A stretch of 64,000 bases of DNA from Mariprofundus erugo (GCF_005818865.1 NZ_VBRY01000003.1:124001-188000); one strand, 5' to 3'. Positions 26,661 to 38,573 are shown, numbered from the stretch's first letter. Numbers and translations are program-made. Notes: a model not told the origin generated them from the sequence alone.

Positions 26661-27178
26661 GCACACAGCCAATTTCCCGTCGCTATGCCTGTGCGCTGTT
26701 TGATCTGATCCAGGAAGGAACAGATCTGGCGAGCGGGCTGGCAAATGCCGCTCAGGCAGCGTCTGTGGAAGAAGTGCGCAAGGTGCTTATTTCACCAAGT
26801 GTCTCTGCTGAATCGAAGGCTGTGATTATCGATAAGGTCTGTGGTGGCTTGTCACCGGAGATCAAGCGTCTGGTCGGACTGCTTTGCCAGCGTGGAAAGG
26901 CGCAGCTTCTGCCTGAAATCAATGCAATGGTTGAGCAGATGGTTCGTGAGAGCGAGTCCGAGATCGTTGCTACCGTTACATCTGCATGCAAGCTTGATGC
27001 AGATTCAGAAAAGAAAATTGCGGCAGCTCTCACCAGGAGTTCAGGGCGCAATGTCAAGGTTGAAGTGGATGTTGATGCCTCCCTGCTCGGGGGCGTTATT
27101 ATCCGGATCGGCGATCGTCAGATCGATCATTCGGTTAAAACCCGCCTGGACAATATGCGCAGGGCTATCGTCGGCTGA
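26657..27178 (+). CDS. atpH: ATP synthase subunit delta
   Basis: Joins the b stalk to the top of F1. 173 residues with the N-terminal ISRRYACALFDL block and the C-terminal KVEVDVDASLLGGVIIRIGDRQIDHSVKTRLDNMRR signature. ATGA overlap with atpF; 42 bases to atpA. Confidence 0.95.
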   Translation: MSTQPISRRYACALFDLIQEGTDLASGLANAAQAASVEEVRKVLISPSVSAESKAVIIDKVCGGLSPEIKRLVGLLCQRGKAQLLPEINAMVEQMVRESESEIVATVTSACKLDADSEKKIAAALTRSSGRNVKVEVDVDASLLGGVIIRIGDRQIDHSVKTRLDNMRRAIVG

Positions 27179-27220
27179 GCCGTTGACAGTACATAAGTAC
27201 ACAGAATACAGAGGTTGAAT

Positions 27221-28762
27221 ATGAAACTGGACACAACAGAAATCAGTTCGATTATCAAGGAACAGATTAAGGGCTTTGAGAACGCTGCAGCTGACGCAAA
27301 CGTCGGTACGATCGTAACGGTCGGTGACGGTGTTGCACTGATTCACGGTCTGTCCGGCGCGATGGCCGGCGAGCTCCTCGATTTTCCAGGCGGCACACGT
27401 GGTATCGTGCTGAACCTTGAAGAAGACAGCGTGGGTGCGGTCATCTTCGGCGAATACAGGCAGCTGAGCGAAGGCGACCAGGTGAAGTGCACCGGCCGCA
27501 TCTTCGAAGTTCCTGTTGGTCCTGAGCTTAAGGGTCGTGTGGTCAATCCACTCGGCGAGCCGATCGATGGCAAGGGCCCGATCAACACCACCGAGACCGA
27601 CATGGTTGAAAAGGTTGCTCCGGGCGTGATCTGGCGTAAGAGCGTCGATCAGCCACTGGCTACCGGCATCAAGGCTATTGACGCAATGATTCCTGTTGGT
27701 CGCGGACAGCGTGAGCTGATCATTGGTGACCGTCAGACCGGTAAAACAGCGATTGCCCTGGATACCATCATCAACCAGAAAGATACCGGCGTTACCTGTA
27801 TCTATGTTGCTGTGGGCCAGAAGGCATCCAGCGTTGCCAACGTTGTTCGTACACTGAAAGAGCATGGCGCACTGGATCATACCATTATCGTGAGCGCCAG
27901 CGCTTCCGAGTCTGCTGCTCTTCAGTATCTTGCTCCTTACTCAGGCTGCACCATGGGCGAATATTTCCGCGACCGCGGTGAAGATGCGCTGATCGTGTAT
28001 GATGACCTGACCAAGCAGGCCTGGGCATACCGTCAGGTATCTCTGATTCTTCGTCGTCCTCCAGGTCGTGAAGCATATCCTGGTGACGTATTCTACCTGC
28101 ACTCCCGCCTGCTTGAGCGTGCTTCGCGCGTCAATGAGGAGTTCGTCAAGGAGTTCACCGGTGGCAAGGTGGAAGGCAAGACTGGTTCCCTGACTGCACT
28201 GCCAATCATTGAGACTCAGGAAGGCGACGTTTCTGCATTCGTTCCGACCAACGTCATCTCCATTACCGATGGCCAGATCTTCCTTGAGACCGGTCTGTTC
28301 AACTCCGGCCAGCGTCCGGCTGTTAACGTAGGTCTGTCTGTATCCCGTGTGGGCGGCGCTGCCCAGACCAAGGCTGTAAAGAAAGTGGGTGGCGGTCTTC
28401 GTCTGGATCTCGCCCAGTATCGCGAACTGGCAGCATTCGCCCAGTTTGCCTCCGATCTGGATCCGGCCACCCGTAAGCAGATCGAGCGCGGCAAGCGTGG
28501 TATGGAAGCGCTGAAGCAGGCTGAGAATGCACCGCTGAGCATTGCCGAGATTACGGCTGTATTGCATGCTCTGAATGATGGCGATCTCGATGATGTTGCT
28601 GCCAATCGTGTTGTCGCATTTGAGAAGTCTTACCTTGCTTATCTGAACTCAAGCCACAGCTCGCTGATGGCAGAGCTGAATGAGAAGAAAGCACTGAGTG
28701 ATCAGATTGTCGAGGGTCTGAAGAAAGCCATGGCTGACTTCAAGGCCACCGGCACCTACTAA
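27221..28762 (+). CDS. atpA: ATP synthase subunit alpha
   Basis: Regulatory nucleotide-binding F1 subunit. 513 residues with the P-loop GDRQTGKTA near residue 170, the arginine-finger region [22 protein letters not shown]-like segment (here TKAVKK), and standard length. The ATG at 27221 follows AGAGG. Confidence 0.98.
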   Translation: MKLDTTEISSIIKEQIKGFENAAADANVGTIVTVGDGVALIHGLSGAMAGELLDFPGGTRGIVLNLEEDSVGAVIFGEYRQLSEGDQVKCTGRIFEVPVGPELKGRVVNPLGEPIDGKGPINTTETDMVEKVAPGVIWRKSVDQPLATGIKAIDAMIPVGRGQRELIIGDRQTGKTAIALDTIINQKDTGVTCIYVAVGQKASSVANVVRTLKEHGALDHTIIVSASASESAALQYLAPYSGCTMGEYFRDRGEDALIVYDDLTKQAWAYRQVSLILRRPPGREAYPGDVFYLHSRLLERASRVNEEFVKEFTGGKVEGKTGSLTALPIIETQEGDVSAFVPTNVISITDGQIFLETGLFNSGQRPAVNVGLSVSRVGGAAQTKAVKKVGGGLRLDLAQYRELAAFAQFASDLDPATRKQIERGKRGMEALKQAENAPLSIAEITAVLHALNDGDLDDVAANRVVAFEKSYLAYLNSSHSSLMAELNEKKALSDQIVEGLKKAMADFKATGTY

Positions 28763-28772
28763 GGAGTCTGAT

Positions 28773-29630
28773 GTGGCTTCAGCCAAGGAAATACGCGGGC
28801 AGATCAAGGCTATCCAGAATACTGCCAAGATTACCAAGGCAATGGAGATGGTTGCCGCAAGTAAGATGCGCAAGGCACAGGATCGCGTGACTGCTGGTCG
28901 CGCCTATGCTGAAGGCATCAAGCGCGTTGTAGCGAACCTGATGCAGGCTCACCCCGAGTATCAGCACCCGTTCGTTGTGAAACGTGATGTGGTCAAGCGG
29001 ATCGGTGTGATTCTGGTGACAACAGATAAAGGCCTGTGCGGCGGCTTGAACTCCAATGCACAGCGTCTCGCTCTGAACACTGTAAAGAAAGCCGGTGTCG
29101 AGGTTGAGGCATACACCATCGGACGTCGTGGCGGTCAGTTCATGCGCAAGGTCGTCAATGACCTGCAGGCCAGTCAGCAGGACGTTCCTGATGCAGCCGA
29201 GATCGCTGATATTCTTGGTGTTGTTTCCGTTGCTATGGATCGTTATGCCAACGGTCATGTTGATGAAGTTCGCCTGATCTTCAGCGAATTCGTCAATACC
29301 ATGAGCCAGGTTCCAACGAACATTCAGCTGTTGCCGTGTGCTGATTCCATTGAAGTCAGTCATCCGGGTTACTGGGACTACCTTTATGAGCCGGACAGCA
29401 GGGACGTGCTTGACGGACTGCTGCGCCGCTACGTTGAGTCGCTCGTATTTCATGCGGTTCTTGAAAACAAGGCATGCGAGCATTCGGCACGTATGGTTGC
29501 GATGAAGAGCGCTACTGACAATGCCAAGGGTATTGTCAAGGATTTGAAGATTACATACAACAAGGCCCGTCAGGCCGGCATCACGCAGGAAATCGCAGAG
29601 ATTTGCTCCGGTGCCGCTGCGTCAGCCTGA
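28773..29630 (+). CDS. atpG: ATP synthase subunit gamma
   Basis: Central rotor shaft. 285 residues with the N-terminal EIRGQIKAIQNTAKITKAMEMVAASKMRKAQ and the C-terminal ARMVAMKSATDNAKGIVKDL, both diagnostic coiled-coil ends. GTG start at 28773 after AAGGAG. Confidence 0.97.
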   Translation: MASAKEIRGQIKAIQNTAKITKAMEMVAASKMRKAQDRVTAGRAYAEGIKRVVANLMQAHPEYQHPFVVKRDVVKRIGVILVTTDKGLCGGLNSNAQRLALNTVKKAGVEVEAYTIGRRGGQFMRKVVNDLQASQQDVPDAAEIADILGVVSVAMDRYANGHVDEVRLIFSEFVNTMSQVPTNIQLLPCADSIEVSHPGYWDYLYEPDSRDVLDGLLRRYVESLVFHAVLENKACEHSARMVAMKSATDNAKGIVKDLKITYNKARQAGITQEIAEICSGAAASA

Positions 29631-29643
29631 TAGTTTGATTTAG

Positions 29644-31049
<1,406 letters not shown>

Positions 31050-31050
<1 letters not shown>

Positions 31051-31466
31051 TGTCTGCCTCGATGAACGTTCTGGTTGCTACCGCGGAGCGTGAAGTTTAT
31101 CGCGGCAAGTGCACCTTTCTGGTTGCACCTGGCGTGGCAGGCGAACTTGGCATTATGCCAAAGCACTCTCCGCTGATTGCACAGCTCTGTGCTGGCGAGC
31201 TGCGCATTACCAAGGGTGTAGATGAGGTGGATGAGGTGTTTGTTTCAGGCGGCTTCGTTGAGGTTCAGCCTGATATGATCACCGTGTTGGCTGATTCTGC
31301 CGAACGTGCCTCTGATGTGGATGAGGCTCAGGCGGTTGAAGCGCAGCGCAAGGCTCGTGAACTGGTTGAAAGCAAGGATGGTGAAACCGATCTTGCCCGG
31401 GCTGAAGCCGAGCTTGCTATCACCGTTGCCCGTCTTGACTGGCTCAAAAAGAAAAAGAAACACTGA
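31050..31466 (+). CDS. atpC: ATP synthase subunit epsilon
   Basis: Rotor subunit that also inhibits ATP hydrolysis. 138 residues: the N-terminal beta sandwich with GELGIMPKHSPLIAQLCAGELRI and a C-terminal two-helix part that ends in a Lys-rich LKKKKKH. Last atp gene, followed by a terminator. Confidence 0.95.
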
Positions 31467-31490
31467 TTCTGTTTCAGGATCAAAAATCAA

Positions 31491-31520
31491 AAAAAGGGCC
31501 GCACTTGTGCGGCCCTTTTT
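31491..31520 (+). terminator. Rho-independent terminator of the atp operon
   Basis: GGGCCGCAC-TT-GTGCGGCCC perfect 9-bp stem, flanked by A and T runs. The stem may extend through the A/T bases and act on both strands. Confidence 0.92.
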
Positions 31521-31591
31521 TATTTTAGCCCGAGCGGGATGAGCTGGCGCTTGAAGCGCTTCCGTTGTGTGGTCAGAATCGAATCCGGCGG

Positions 31592-31620
31592 GCTGCATTC
31601 AGCGGAATTTCATCTATAAT
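31592..31620 (+). promoter_or_regulatory. Candidate glmU promoter
   Basis: A perfect TATAAT at 31615-31620, 33 bases before the glmU ATG. The -35 region (GCTGCA/CTGCAT) is weak. Confidence 0.5.
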
Positions 31621-31652
31621 CCTGCCCATTGTTTTTGGCCGGAGGAACTTTC

Positions 31653-33050
31653 ATGAACAAACTGCATTACCCTGATCTGCAGGTCTGCGTGCTGGCTGCG
31701 GGTAAGGGCAAGCGTATGCATTCAAATTTGCCCAAGGTACTTCACCGTGTGCTTGGTCGCGCCATGATCGACTATGTATTGCACAGTGCCGAGGCCCTGT
31801 GTCCGAAGGCGATTGCCGTTGTGACCGGTCACGCCTCCGAGAAGGTACGCGAACATGTCGGCCAGCCGATTAACCTTGAGTGGGTGATTCAGGACAAGCA
31901 GCTGGGTACCGGCCATGCAGTCAGCCAGTGCGAAGAAGTGATTCGTGATGTGCGTGATGTGCTGATTGTCTGCGGTGATACACCACTGCTCAGCTGGCAG
32001 ACGCTGGCTAATCTTGTCGATGAGCACAGACGTCTGGATGCGGATGTGACGGTGCTGACCGCGCAGCCAGCCAACCCGTTCGGTTACGGTCGCATTGTGC
32101 GTGATGCGGACGGGCGAGTGCGTACGATCGTGGAAGAGAAGGATGCCAGCGATGATGAGCGCGCGATTGGCGAGGTAAGCAGCGGCATCTACTGCGTACG
32201 TCATGCGGTGCTGTTTGACCTCTTGCGCTCGATCGGTAACAGCAACGCACAGGGCGAGTACTATCTGCCTGATATCGTGCCACTGGCACTGGCGGCAGGT
32301 CAGCGTGTGGATGCGGTTCTGATGTCTGATCCGGATGAAATGATGGGCGTCAATGACCGGGTCAACCTGGCCATGGTCGAGGATTTGATGCAACGCCGGA
32401 TTATTCGTGACTGGCAGTTGCGCGGGGTTACGATCGAGAAGCCGGATACGGTGCGCATTGAAGCAGGTGTCAGTATCGGTATTGATACAGTGATTCAGGC
32501 CGGTTGCTATCTGATTGGCCGCACCCATATTGGCGATGAGTGCCGGGTGGGCCCCAACTCCGTGCTTGTCGACGCATGGCTGGATGACCGGGTGAATGTA
32601 TTCGCCTTCAGTCATATTCATGGTGCAAGCGTTGGTTCCGATGCCTCGATCGGTCCATATGCCCGTCTGCGTCCTGAGGCGAGGCTGGATGAGCAGGTTC
32701 ATATCGGTAACTTTGTTGAGGTGAAAAAGGCTGTGGTGGGGCGTGGCAGCAAAATCAATCACCTCAGTTATATCGGTGATGCCTCGGTGGGTGTTGATTG
32801 CAATATCGGGGCAGGCACCATCACCTGCAATTATGACGGTGCCAACAAGTTTAAAACCGAGATCGGTGATCGTGTCTTCGTCGGCTCCGATACCCAGTTG
32901 ATCGCCCCGGTTCGCGTCGCCGATGATGCAACCATCGGTGCAGGCAGTACCATCACCCGTGATGTCGAGCCCGGTGGGCTGACGCTGAGTGAGCGTACGC
33001 AGCAGCGATATGTTGCCAACTGGAAGCGCCCGGAAAAGGAATCACGCTAA
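31653..33050 (+). CDS. glmU: Bifunctional UDP-N-acetylglucosamine pyrophosphorylase / glucosamine-1-phosphate N-acetyltransferase
   Basis: Makes UDP-GlcNAc for peptidoglycan and LPS in two steps. 465 residues. The N-terminal uridylyltransferase has LAAGKGKRMHSNLPKVLH near residue 10 and GTGHAV; the C-terminal left-handed beta-helix acetyltransferase has hexapeptide repeats and NIGAGTITCNYDGANKFKT. The ATG at 31653 follows GGAGGA. The stop and the glmS ATG share one base. Confidence 0.97.
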   Translation: MNKLHYPDLQVCVLAAGKGKRMHSNLPKVLHRVLGRAMIDYVLHSAEALCPKAIAVVTGHASEKVREHVGQPINLEWVIQDKQLGTGHAVSQCEEVIRDVRDVLIVCGDTPLLSWQTLANLVDEHRRLDADVTVLTAQPANPFGYGRIVRDADGRVRTIVEEKDASDDERAIGEVSSGIYCVRHAVLFDLLRSIGNSNAQGEYYLPDIVPLALAAGQRVDAVLMSDPDEMMGVNDRVNLAMVEDLMQRRIIRDWQLRGVTIEKPDTVRIEAGVSIGIDTVIQAGCYLIGRTHIGDECRVGPNSVLVDAWLDDRVNVFAFSHIHGASVGSDASIGPYARLRPEARLDEQVHIGNFVEVKKAVVGRGSKINHLSYIGDASVGVDCNIGAGTITCNYDGANKFKTEIGDRVFVGSDTQLIAPVRVADDATIGAGSTITRDVEPGGLTLSERTQQRYVANWKRPEKESR

Positions 33051-34879
33051 TGTGTGGTATTATCGGGGCCCTCTCATCCCGTGCCAGGGTACAGGGCCAT
33101 TTGCTCGATGCATTGCAGAAAATGGAGTACCGTGGTTATGACAGTGCCGGCATCTGTGTGGCGGATCAGGGTGTGCTGCACTGTGCAAAAGCGGCCGGAA
33201 AGCTGGCAAAATTGCGTGAAAAACTGGCGGGCTCCGCCTGTGATGGTTCGATCGGCATCGGCCATACCCGCTGGGCAACCCACGGGGCGCCCAATGAGGT
33301 GAATGCACATCCGCATATCTCCGCACACTGTGCGATTGTGCATAACGGTATTATTGAAAACCATGCCCAGTTGCGGCGTCAGTTGACGTCGGCAGGGCTG
33401 AGCTTTGCATCGGATACTGATACCGAAGTCATACCTGCCATGCTCTCGACCCTGCTGGATAAGTGCAGTTATACAGGTCAGGCCTGGCATCAGATGTTGC
33501 AGTCGCTGGATGGGGCCTATGCACTGGCCGGATTGATCGACATCACGCCGGATACCCTCTGGTTTGCCCGTAAGGGGAGCCCGCTGCTGCTGGCGCGCCG
33601 GGGGAATGATTACTTCGTTGCATCCGATGCGCTTGCCGTTGCTGATCTGGCGGATGAGGTGATGTACCTGCGCGAGGGAGAGTGGGGTTGTGCGAGTCAT
33701 GATGGCTGCCAGGTCTTTGATGCCGAAGGGCGCATGGTTGCCTGTCAGTGGCAGGAGATGCCGGTTGCTGCCGGCAGCACAGACAAAGGTGTCTACCGCC
33801 ATTATATGGAAAAAGAGATTCACGAGCAGCCAGCGGTGCTGGAACGGATTCTCAACGCCTATATTGATGACGCCGCGATTCACTTTCCGGATGCGCCGTG
33901 GTTATCCACCGATCCGCTGCCTGAACGGATTGTCATGGTCGCTTGTGGTACCTCCTACCATGCGGCGCTTACTGCCCGCTACTGGCTGGAGCGCTATCTG
34001 AAGGTATCGGTTGAGGTCGATGTGGCTTCCGAATACCGTTATCGTAATCCGGTCATTGGTGAGCGGACGATGCTGATTACGCTCTCCCAGTCCGGTGAAA
34101 CTGCCGATACACTTGAAGCAATGCGGTTGTTCAAGTCGACGACGCCGAATAATCGGGCGTTGTCGATTTGTAATGTGGCGAGTGCTTCACTGCCGCGTGA
34201 ATCGGATGGTCTGATCGAGTTGCTGGCCGGTCCGGAAATCGGTGTGGCCTCCACCAAGGCCTATCTGGCGCAATTGTCGGTGCTCGCTCTGGTGGCGCTG
34301 CATATGGCCCGCCGGGCAGGGGCGATGCCGCAAGCGGAGCTTGAAGAGCATATCGCCAATCTGTGGCATACGGTGGATGGTCTGGCCGAGATGCTGACGC
34401 GGACTGCCGCGGTCAGCTCGGTGGTACCGCTGTTTGCCCGCGCGCACGGAGCCCTGTTTCTCGGGCGCGGCCCCTGCTATCCACTGGCGCTGGAAGGCGC
34501 CCTGAAGCTGAAGGAGATCTCCTATCTGCATGCTGAAGGGTATGCGGCCGGAGAGATGAAGCATGGTCCGATTGCCCTGATCGACAGTAATCTGCCGGTG
34601 ATCGTGATTGCGCCACAGCAATATCAGCTGGATAAAGTGCTCTCCAACCTCAGAGAGGTGCAGGCTCGCGGTGCCAGGGTGATTCTGTTGACCGATCTGC
34701 CGGAGCAGGAGTGGCCTGAGGATGTGGACCGGATTATGGCTGTGCCGGAAGGGGATTATTTTACCACACCGCTGCTGGTCTGTGTGCCACTGCAGTTGCT
34801 GGCCTATGAAGTGGCGCTGGCAAAAGGAACCGATGTCGATCAGCCACGCAATCTGGCCAAGTCGGTGACGGTGGAGTAA
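33050..34879 (+). CDS. glmS: Glutamine-fructose-6-phosphate aminotransferase (isomerizing)
   Basis: Makes glucosamine 6-phosphate from fructose 6-phosphate and glutamine. 609 residues: the catalytic Cys follows the initiator Met (MCGIIGALS), the glutaminase domain has RWATHG and HNGIIENH, and two SIS domains follow (CGTSYHAAL, SQSGETADTL, GRGPCYPLALEGALKLKEISYLHAEGYAAGE). It ends KSVTVE as usual. No glmS ribozyme is visible upstream. Confidence 0.97.
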   Translation: MCGIIGALSSRARVQGHLLDALQKMEYRGYDSAGICVADQGVLHCAKAAGKLAKLREKLAGSACDGSIGIGHTRWATHGAPNEVNAHPHISAHCAIVHNGIIENHAQLRRQLTSAGLSFASDTDTEVIPAMLSTLLDKCSYTGQAWHQMLQSLDGAYALAGLIDITPDTLWFARKGSPLLLARRGNDYFVASDALAVADLADEVMYLREGEWGCASHDGCQVFDAEGRMVACQWQEMPVAAGSTDKGVYRHYMEKEIHEQPAVLERILNAYIDDAAIHFPDAPWLSTDPLPERIVMVACGTSYHAALTARYWLERYLKVSVEVDVASEYRYRNPVIGERTMLITLSQSGETADTLEAMRLFKSTTPNNRALSICNVASASLPRESDGLIELLAGPEIGVASTKAYLAQLSVLALVALHMARRAGAMPQAELEEHIANLWHTVDGLAEMLTRTAAVSSVVPLFARAHGALFLGRGPCYPLALEGALKLKEISYLHAEGYAAGEMKHGPIALIDSNLPVIVIAPQQYQLDKVLSNLREVQARGARVILLTDLPEQEWPEDVDRIMAVPEGDYFTTPLLVCVPLQLLAYEVALAKGTDVDQPRNLAKSVTVE

Positions 34880-34942
34880 CGCCGCAGCTGTCAGGCTGCA
34901 TTCTCCCGTTTCATGGTGAATGGCAGCGGATTTTTGCAATGT

Positions 34943-34977
34943 AAAGCCAGACAGGTCTTGCCCTGTCTGGCTTTTTT
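34943..34977 (+). terminator. Rho-independent terminator after glmS
   Basis: AAAGCCAGACAGG and CCTGTCTGGCTTT pair fully around TCTTGC-type loop bases, followed by a T run. Located 63 bases after the glmS stop. Confidence 0.93.
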
Positions 34978-35067
34978 CTTGCTTGGCGGATGAGGAACTG
35001 GTGGTTCTGTTGTGTTACCATGCGAGCACAATATTTGAGTGTGAACGGGGTTTCGAGGGTTTGGAAT

Positions 35068-36267
35068 ATGATTCTGGTGATTAATACGGGCAGTTCATCG
35101 ATCAAAATGGCGCTGCTTGAGATGCCCTCCGAAAGAGTCATCGCTGAAGGTGCGGCGGTTCGTCTGGGTGAAGAGGAGGCCTCGCTCAACTGGAATGTGG
35201 GCGGTGATATTCAGCATGTGGCCCTGCCTGCAGCCGGGCCCGATGTGGCGATGCAGCAGATGCTTGCGATTCTCTTTCGCCGTATGGATAAAGAGCGGAT
35301 TACCGCGGTTGGGCACCGTGTGGTGCATGGTGGCGAGCGGTTTATTGCGCCGACGTTGCTCGATGACGCCGTCATTGCCGCTATTGAAGAGCTGTCCCAT
35401 CTGGCCCCGCTGCATAATCCTCCCAACCTGCTCGGTATTCGTGCAGCCATGCGTCACCTTCCTGCGGTTGCGCATATTGCTGTGTTCGACACAGCCTTTC
35501 ACCATGCCATGCCGTTGCATGCCAGCCTCTATGCCGTGCCTTATCGCTGGTACAGTGAGTATGGTGTGCGGCGCTACGGGTTTCATGGCACCAGCCACCA
35601 TTATGTGGCGCAACAGGCGGCAGACAGACTGGGGCGCAGTTTTTCTGACTGTCATCTGCTGACGGCGCACCTGGGCAATGGCTGTAGTGCTGCCGCCATT
35701 GCCGGCGGTATCAGTGTCGACACAACCATGGGAATGACGCCGCTGGAAGGGCTGGTGATGGGGACAAGAAGTGGTGATGTGGACCCCGGTCTGCATGATT
35801 ATATGGCCAGGCAGACCGGCGCTTCCCTGTCAGAGATTACAGCTGCATTGAATCGTCAGTCCGGCCTGCTTGGCCTATCCGGTCGCAGCAATGATATGCG
35901 TGCCCTGTTGGCGGCAGCGGATGAGGGCGATGTACGTGCCGGGCTGGCTGTGGACATATTCTGTTTTCGCCTGGCCAAGGCACTGGCCGGGCTGGCCGTT
36001 TCACTGGGGCAAATTGATGCTCTCATATTTACCGGTGGCATTGGTGAGCATGCGGATGTGGTGCGGGCCAAAACGGTGCAGCACCTTTCTCTGTTGGGGC
36101 TGGTGCTGGATGCGCATCGCAATAGTGAGCATGGCCGCCTCTCCGGTGGCCTGATCAGTGCTGTCGGGGCACAGGTGCCTGTGCTGGTGATCGCCACCAG
36201 TGAGGAGACCATGATCGCCCGTTATGTGGTCGATATGTTGCAGCGGCTCGACAGGACGGCTGAATAG
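35068..36267 (+). CDS. ackA: Acetate kinase
   Basis: Interconverts acetyl phosphate plus ADP and acetate plus ATP. 399 residues. The N-terminal VINTGSSSIKMAL, GHRVVHGG, the RYGFHGTSHHYV motif, AHLGNGCSAAAI, DTTMGMTPLEGLVMGTRSGDVDPG and FTGGIGEHA are all present. The ATG at 35068 gives the family start; in-frame codons upstream to 34990 are poor. pta follows after 109 bases. Confidence 0.97.
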   Translation: MILVINTGSSSIKMALLEMPSERVIAEGAAVRLGEEEASLNWNVGGDIQHVALPAAGPDVAMQQMLAILFRRMDKERITAVGHRVVHGGERFIAPTLLDDAVIAAIEELSHLAPLHNPPNLLGIRAAMRHLPAVAHIAVFDTAFHHAMPLHASLYAVPYRWYSEYGVRRYGFHGTSHHYVAQQAADRLGRSFSDCHLLTAHLGNGCSAAAIAGGISVDTTMGMTPLEGLVMGTRSGDVDPGLHDYMARQTGASLSEITAALNRQSGLLGLSGRSNDMRALLAAADEGDVRAGLAVDIFCFRLAKALAGLAVSLGQIDALIFTGGIGEHADVVRAKTVQHLSLLGLVLDAHRNSEHGRLSGGLISAVGAQVPVLVIATSEETMIARYVVDMLQRLDRTAE

Positions 36268-36310
36268 AGGGTATTGCCGGCCAGTAACGCGGCGCCTGAT
36301 GTATAGCCAG

Positions 36311-36347
36311 CCGCTGCAGTCGTTAATGACTGGCGCAGTGGCAGCGG
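36311..36347 (+). repeat. Stem-loop in the ackA-pta gap
   Basis: CCGCTGC (36311-36317) pairs with GCAGCGG (36341-36347), with an inner AGTC/GACT pair. No T run follows, so it is not a typical terminator; it may set differential message stability. Confidence 0.4.
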
Positions 36348-36376
36348 GTTATCAGTAATAGGAGTTAATAGATCAG

Positions 36377-38494
36377 ATGAGTCATGCATTTCTGCTTGTT
36401 TCTACAGGTGCCGGGGCGGGGCTGACAACGGTCAGTCTGGGGCTTGTGCGGGCGCTTGATCGTATGGGCATTCATACCGGTTTTTGCAAGCCGATCGCCC
36501 AGTTGCACGATGGCGACCACGGGCCTGAGCGTTCCACCCAGTTAATCGAGCATGTGACCAGCATTACGCCGCCGCAGCCGATCAGTTTGCGCCATGCGAC
36601 CGCTCTGCTCGGCTCTGACCAGGAGGGGTTGCTGATGGAAGAGGTCATTGCCCTCTATCGTCAGAGTGCCGCACATGCCGATGTTGTCGTGGTTGAAGGG
36701 CTGGTGGCAGATGGCCATGCCGGTTATGCGACCCGGCTGAATGCCGGAGTTGCCCGAGCACTGGATGCCGAAGTGATTCTGGTTGGCAAGCCGGAGCCCG
36801 ATCTTGATGAGTATATCGATATTGCTGCTACAGCGTTTGCCGGTGATAACGGCTCGGCCCTGATTGGTATTATCCTTAATAAACTGGGGGCCGCCGGTGG
36901 CGGCCACGCGGCACTGCAGGCGGATGAGCTGCAGACCTACGGTGGCAGCTGCGTCTGGCCGGTGCTGCCGGATACGCTGTCGGAGACCATGGCGACCCGT
37001 CCTTTTCATTATATCGGCGGCATTCCATGGCAGGCACGTTTGATTGCTCCCCGCATGAGCGATGTGGCCGATTATCTGGGGGCCAAAAGCATCGGTGCCG
37101 CCGACCTGCAGGCCAGGCGTGTGCAGCGCATCGAGGTATGCGCCCGTACCGTGGCCAATACCATCGGTGTCTATCAACCCAATACCCTGCTGATTTTTCC
37201 GGGGGATCGTGAGGATGTGTTTATCGCAGCCTGTATGGCCGCGCTGAACGGGGTGCCTCTTGCCGGGATTTTATTGACCGGCGGATTGCAGCCGCATGCA
37301 TGTGTGATGGAACTGTGTGCGCAGGCGCTGCATACCGGACTGCCACTGCTTCTGGTGGAGAGCAGCTCATACCAGACCGCGGCACTGTTGGCGCAGATGC
37401 CGGCAGAAGTTGCGGTGGATGATTACGCGCTGATTGATCAGGCGATGGATCATGTGGCCAACCATCTTGACAGTCCGTGGCTGAAGGCTCGCTGTGCACT
37501 GGATCGGCGGGCACGCATCTCTCCGGCGGCATTCCGTTATCAGCTGATTCAGCAGGCCAGTCAGGCGAAGCGGCGAATTGTCCTGCCTGAAGGGGACGAA
37601 CCACGCACGATTATGGCCGCCTATCAGTGTGGTCAGCGTGGCGTTGCCCAATGTATTTTATTGGGGAATCCGGAAAAGATTCAGCAGGTTGCGGCATCGC
37701 AGGGGATTGTACTGGGTGATACGGTGACGATTGTGGATCCGGCGCGCGTTCGCCTGCGCTATGTTGAACCGATGGTGGCTCTGCGTCGCCATAAGGGGAT
37801 GACCAGCCAGATGGCCGAAGACCAGTTGCAGGCACGCATTGTACTCGGGACGATGATGCTGGCGGAAGGCGATGTGGATGGTCTCGTTGCCGGCGCCCTG
37901 CACTCAACCGCCAATACGGTGCGCCCTGCCTTCCAGCTTATCGGAACCAGCGCATCGGCCGAGCTTGTCTCATCGGTATTTTTCATGTGTTTGCCGGATC
38001 AGGTCGTGGTGTATGGTGACTGTGCCATTAATCCTGATCCGGATGCCGCCCAGCTTGCTGATATTGCCATTCAGAGTGCCGACTCAGCCAGGCGCTTTGG
38101 CCTTGAACCGAGGGTGGCCATGATCAGTTACAGTACCGGTGAGTCAGGTGCCGGTACGGATGTCGACAAGGTGAGGGCGGCCACTCGTATGGTCAGGGAG
38201 CGGAGGCCTGATCTGCTGGTGGATGGCCCGCTGCAATATGATGCAGCGGCAAGTGCCGAGGTCGGCATGAGCAAGGCGCCGTCCAGTCAGGTAGCCGGTC
38301 GGGCCAATGTGTTTGTATTCCCGGATCTGAATACGGGCAATACCACCTACAAGGCGGTGCAGCGCAGCGCTCATGTGGTCAGCATCGGGCCGATGCTGCA
38401 GGGATTGCGCAAGCCCGTGAATGACCTCTCGCGCGGTGCTTCGGTTGAGGATATTGTCTATACCATCGCCCTGACAGCCATTCAGGCGGGATGA
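36377..38494 (+). CDS. pta: Phosphate acetyltransferase (long, three-domain type)
   Basis: Interconverts acetyl-CoA and acetyl phosphate. 705 residues: an N-terminal P-loop-like dethiobiotin-synthetase fold (STGAGAGLTTVSLGLVRAL), a middle DRTGG domain, and a C-terminal catalytic domain from about residue 385 with RIVLPEGDEPRT, VDGLVAGALHSTANTVRPAFQLI and MISYSTGESGAG. The length matches the E. coli form. The P-loop GAGAGLTT departs from GxxxxGKT, so nucleotide binding there is doubtful. Confidence 0.96.
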   Translation: MSHAFLLVSTGAGAGLTTVSLGLVRALDRMGIHTGFCKPIAQLHDGDHGPERSTQLIEHVTSITPPQPISLRHATALLGSDQEGLLMEEVIALYRQSAAHADVVVVEGLVADGHAGYATRLNAGVARALDAEVILVGKPEPDLDEYIDIAATAFAGDNGSALIGIILNKLGAAGGGHAALQADELQTYGGSCVWPVLPDTLSETMATRPFHYIGGIPWQARLIAPRMSDVADYLGAKSIGAADLQARRVQRIEVCARTVANTIGVYQPNTLLIFPGDREDVFIAACMAALNGVPLAGILLTGGLQPHACVMELCAQALHTGLPLLLVESSSYQTAALLAQMPAEVAVDDYALIDQAMDHVANHLDSPWLKARCALDRRARISPAAFRYQLIQQASQAKRRIVLPEGDEPRTIMAAYQCGQRGVAQCILLGNPEKIQQVAASQGIVLGDTVTIVDPARVRLRYVEPMVALRRHKGMTSQMAEDQLQARIVLGTMMLAEGDVDGLVAGALHSTANTVRPAFQLIGTSASAELVSSVFFMCLPDQVVVYGDCAINPDPDAAQLADIAIQSADSARRFGLEPRVAMISYSTGESGAGTDVDKVRAATRMVRERRPDLLVDGPLQYDAAASAEVGMSKAPSSQVAGRANVFVFPDLNTGNTTYKAVQRSAHVVSIGPMLQGLRKPVNDLSRGASVEDIVYTIALTAIQAG

Positions 38495-38544
38495 GATGAT
38501 TGAGCTGCATTGTTTCGGGAGGGGCGGGGGCGAGATGACAATCT

Positions 38545-38573
38545 TTGACACCTTGGCTTCCCCTTCCTAAGCT
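38545..38573 (+). promoter_or_regulatory. Candidate promoter of the aroE-pil operon
   Basis: A perfect TTGACA, 17-bp spacer, TAAGCT (weak -10). Transcription would start about 3 bases before the upstream aroE ATG at 38583, or about 18 before the ATG at 38598. Confidence 0.45.

Noticed and set aside
27183-27220. TTGACA in the atpH-atpA gap as an internal promoter
   Set aside because: The matching -10 (TACAGA, 18-bp spacer) is weak, and the gap is a normal operon spacing.
34880-34942. glmS ribozyme or other riboswitch near glmS
   Set aside because: glmS starts in overlap with glmU, leaving no leader; none of the ribozyme core is seen.
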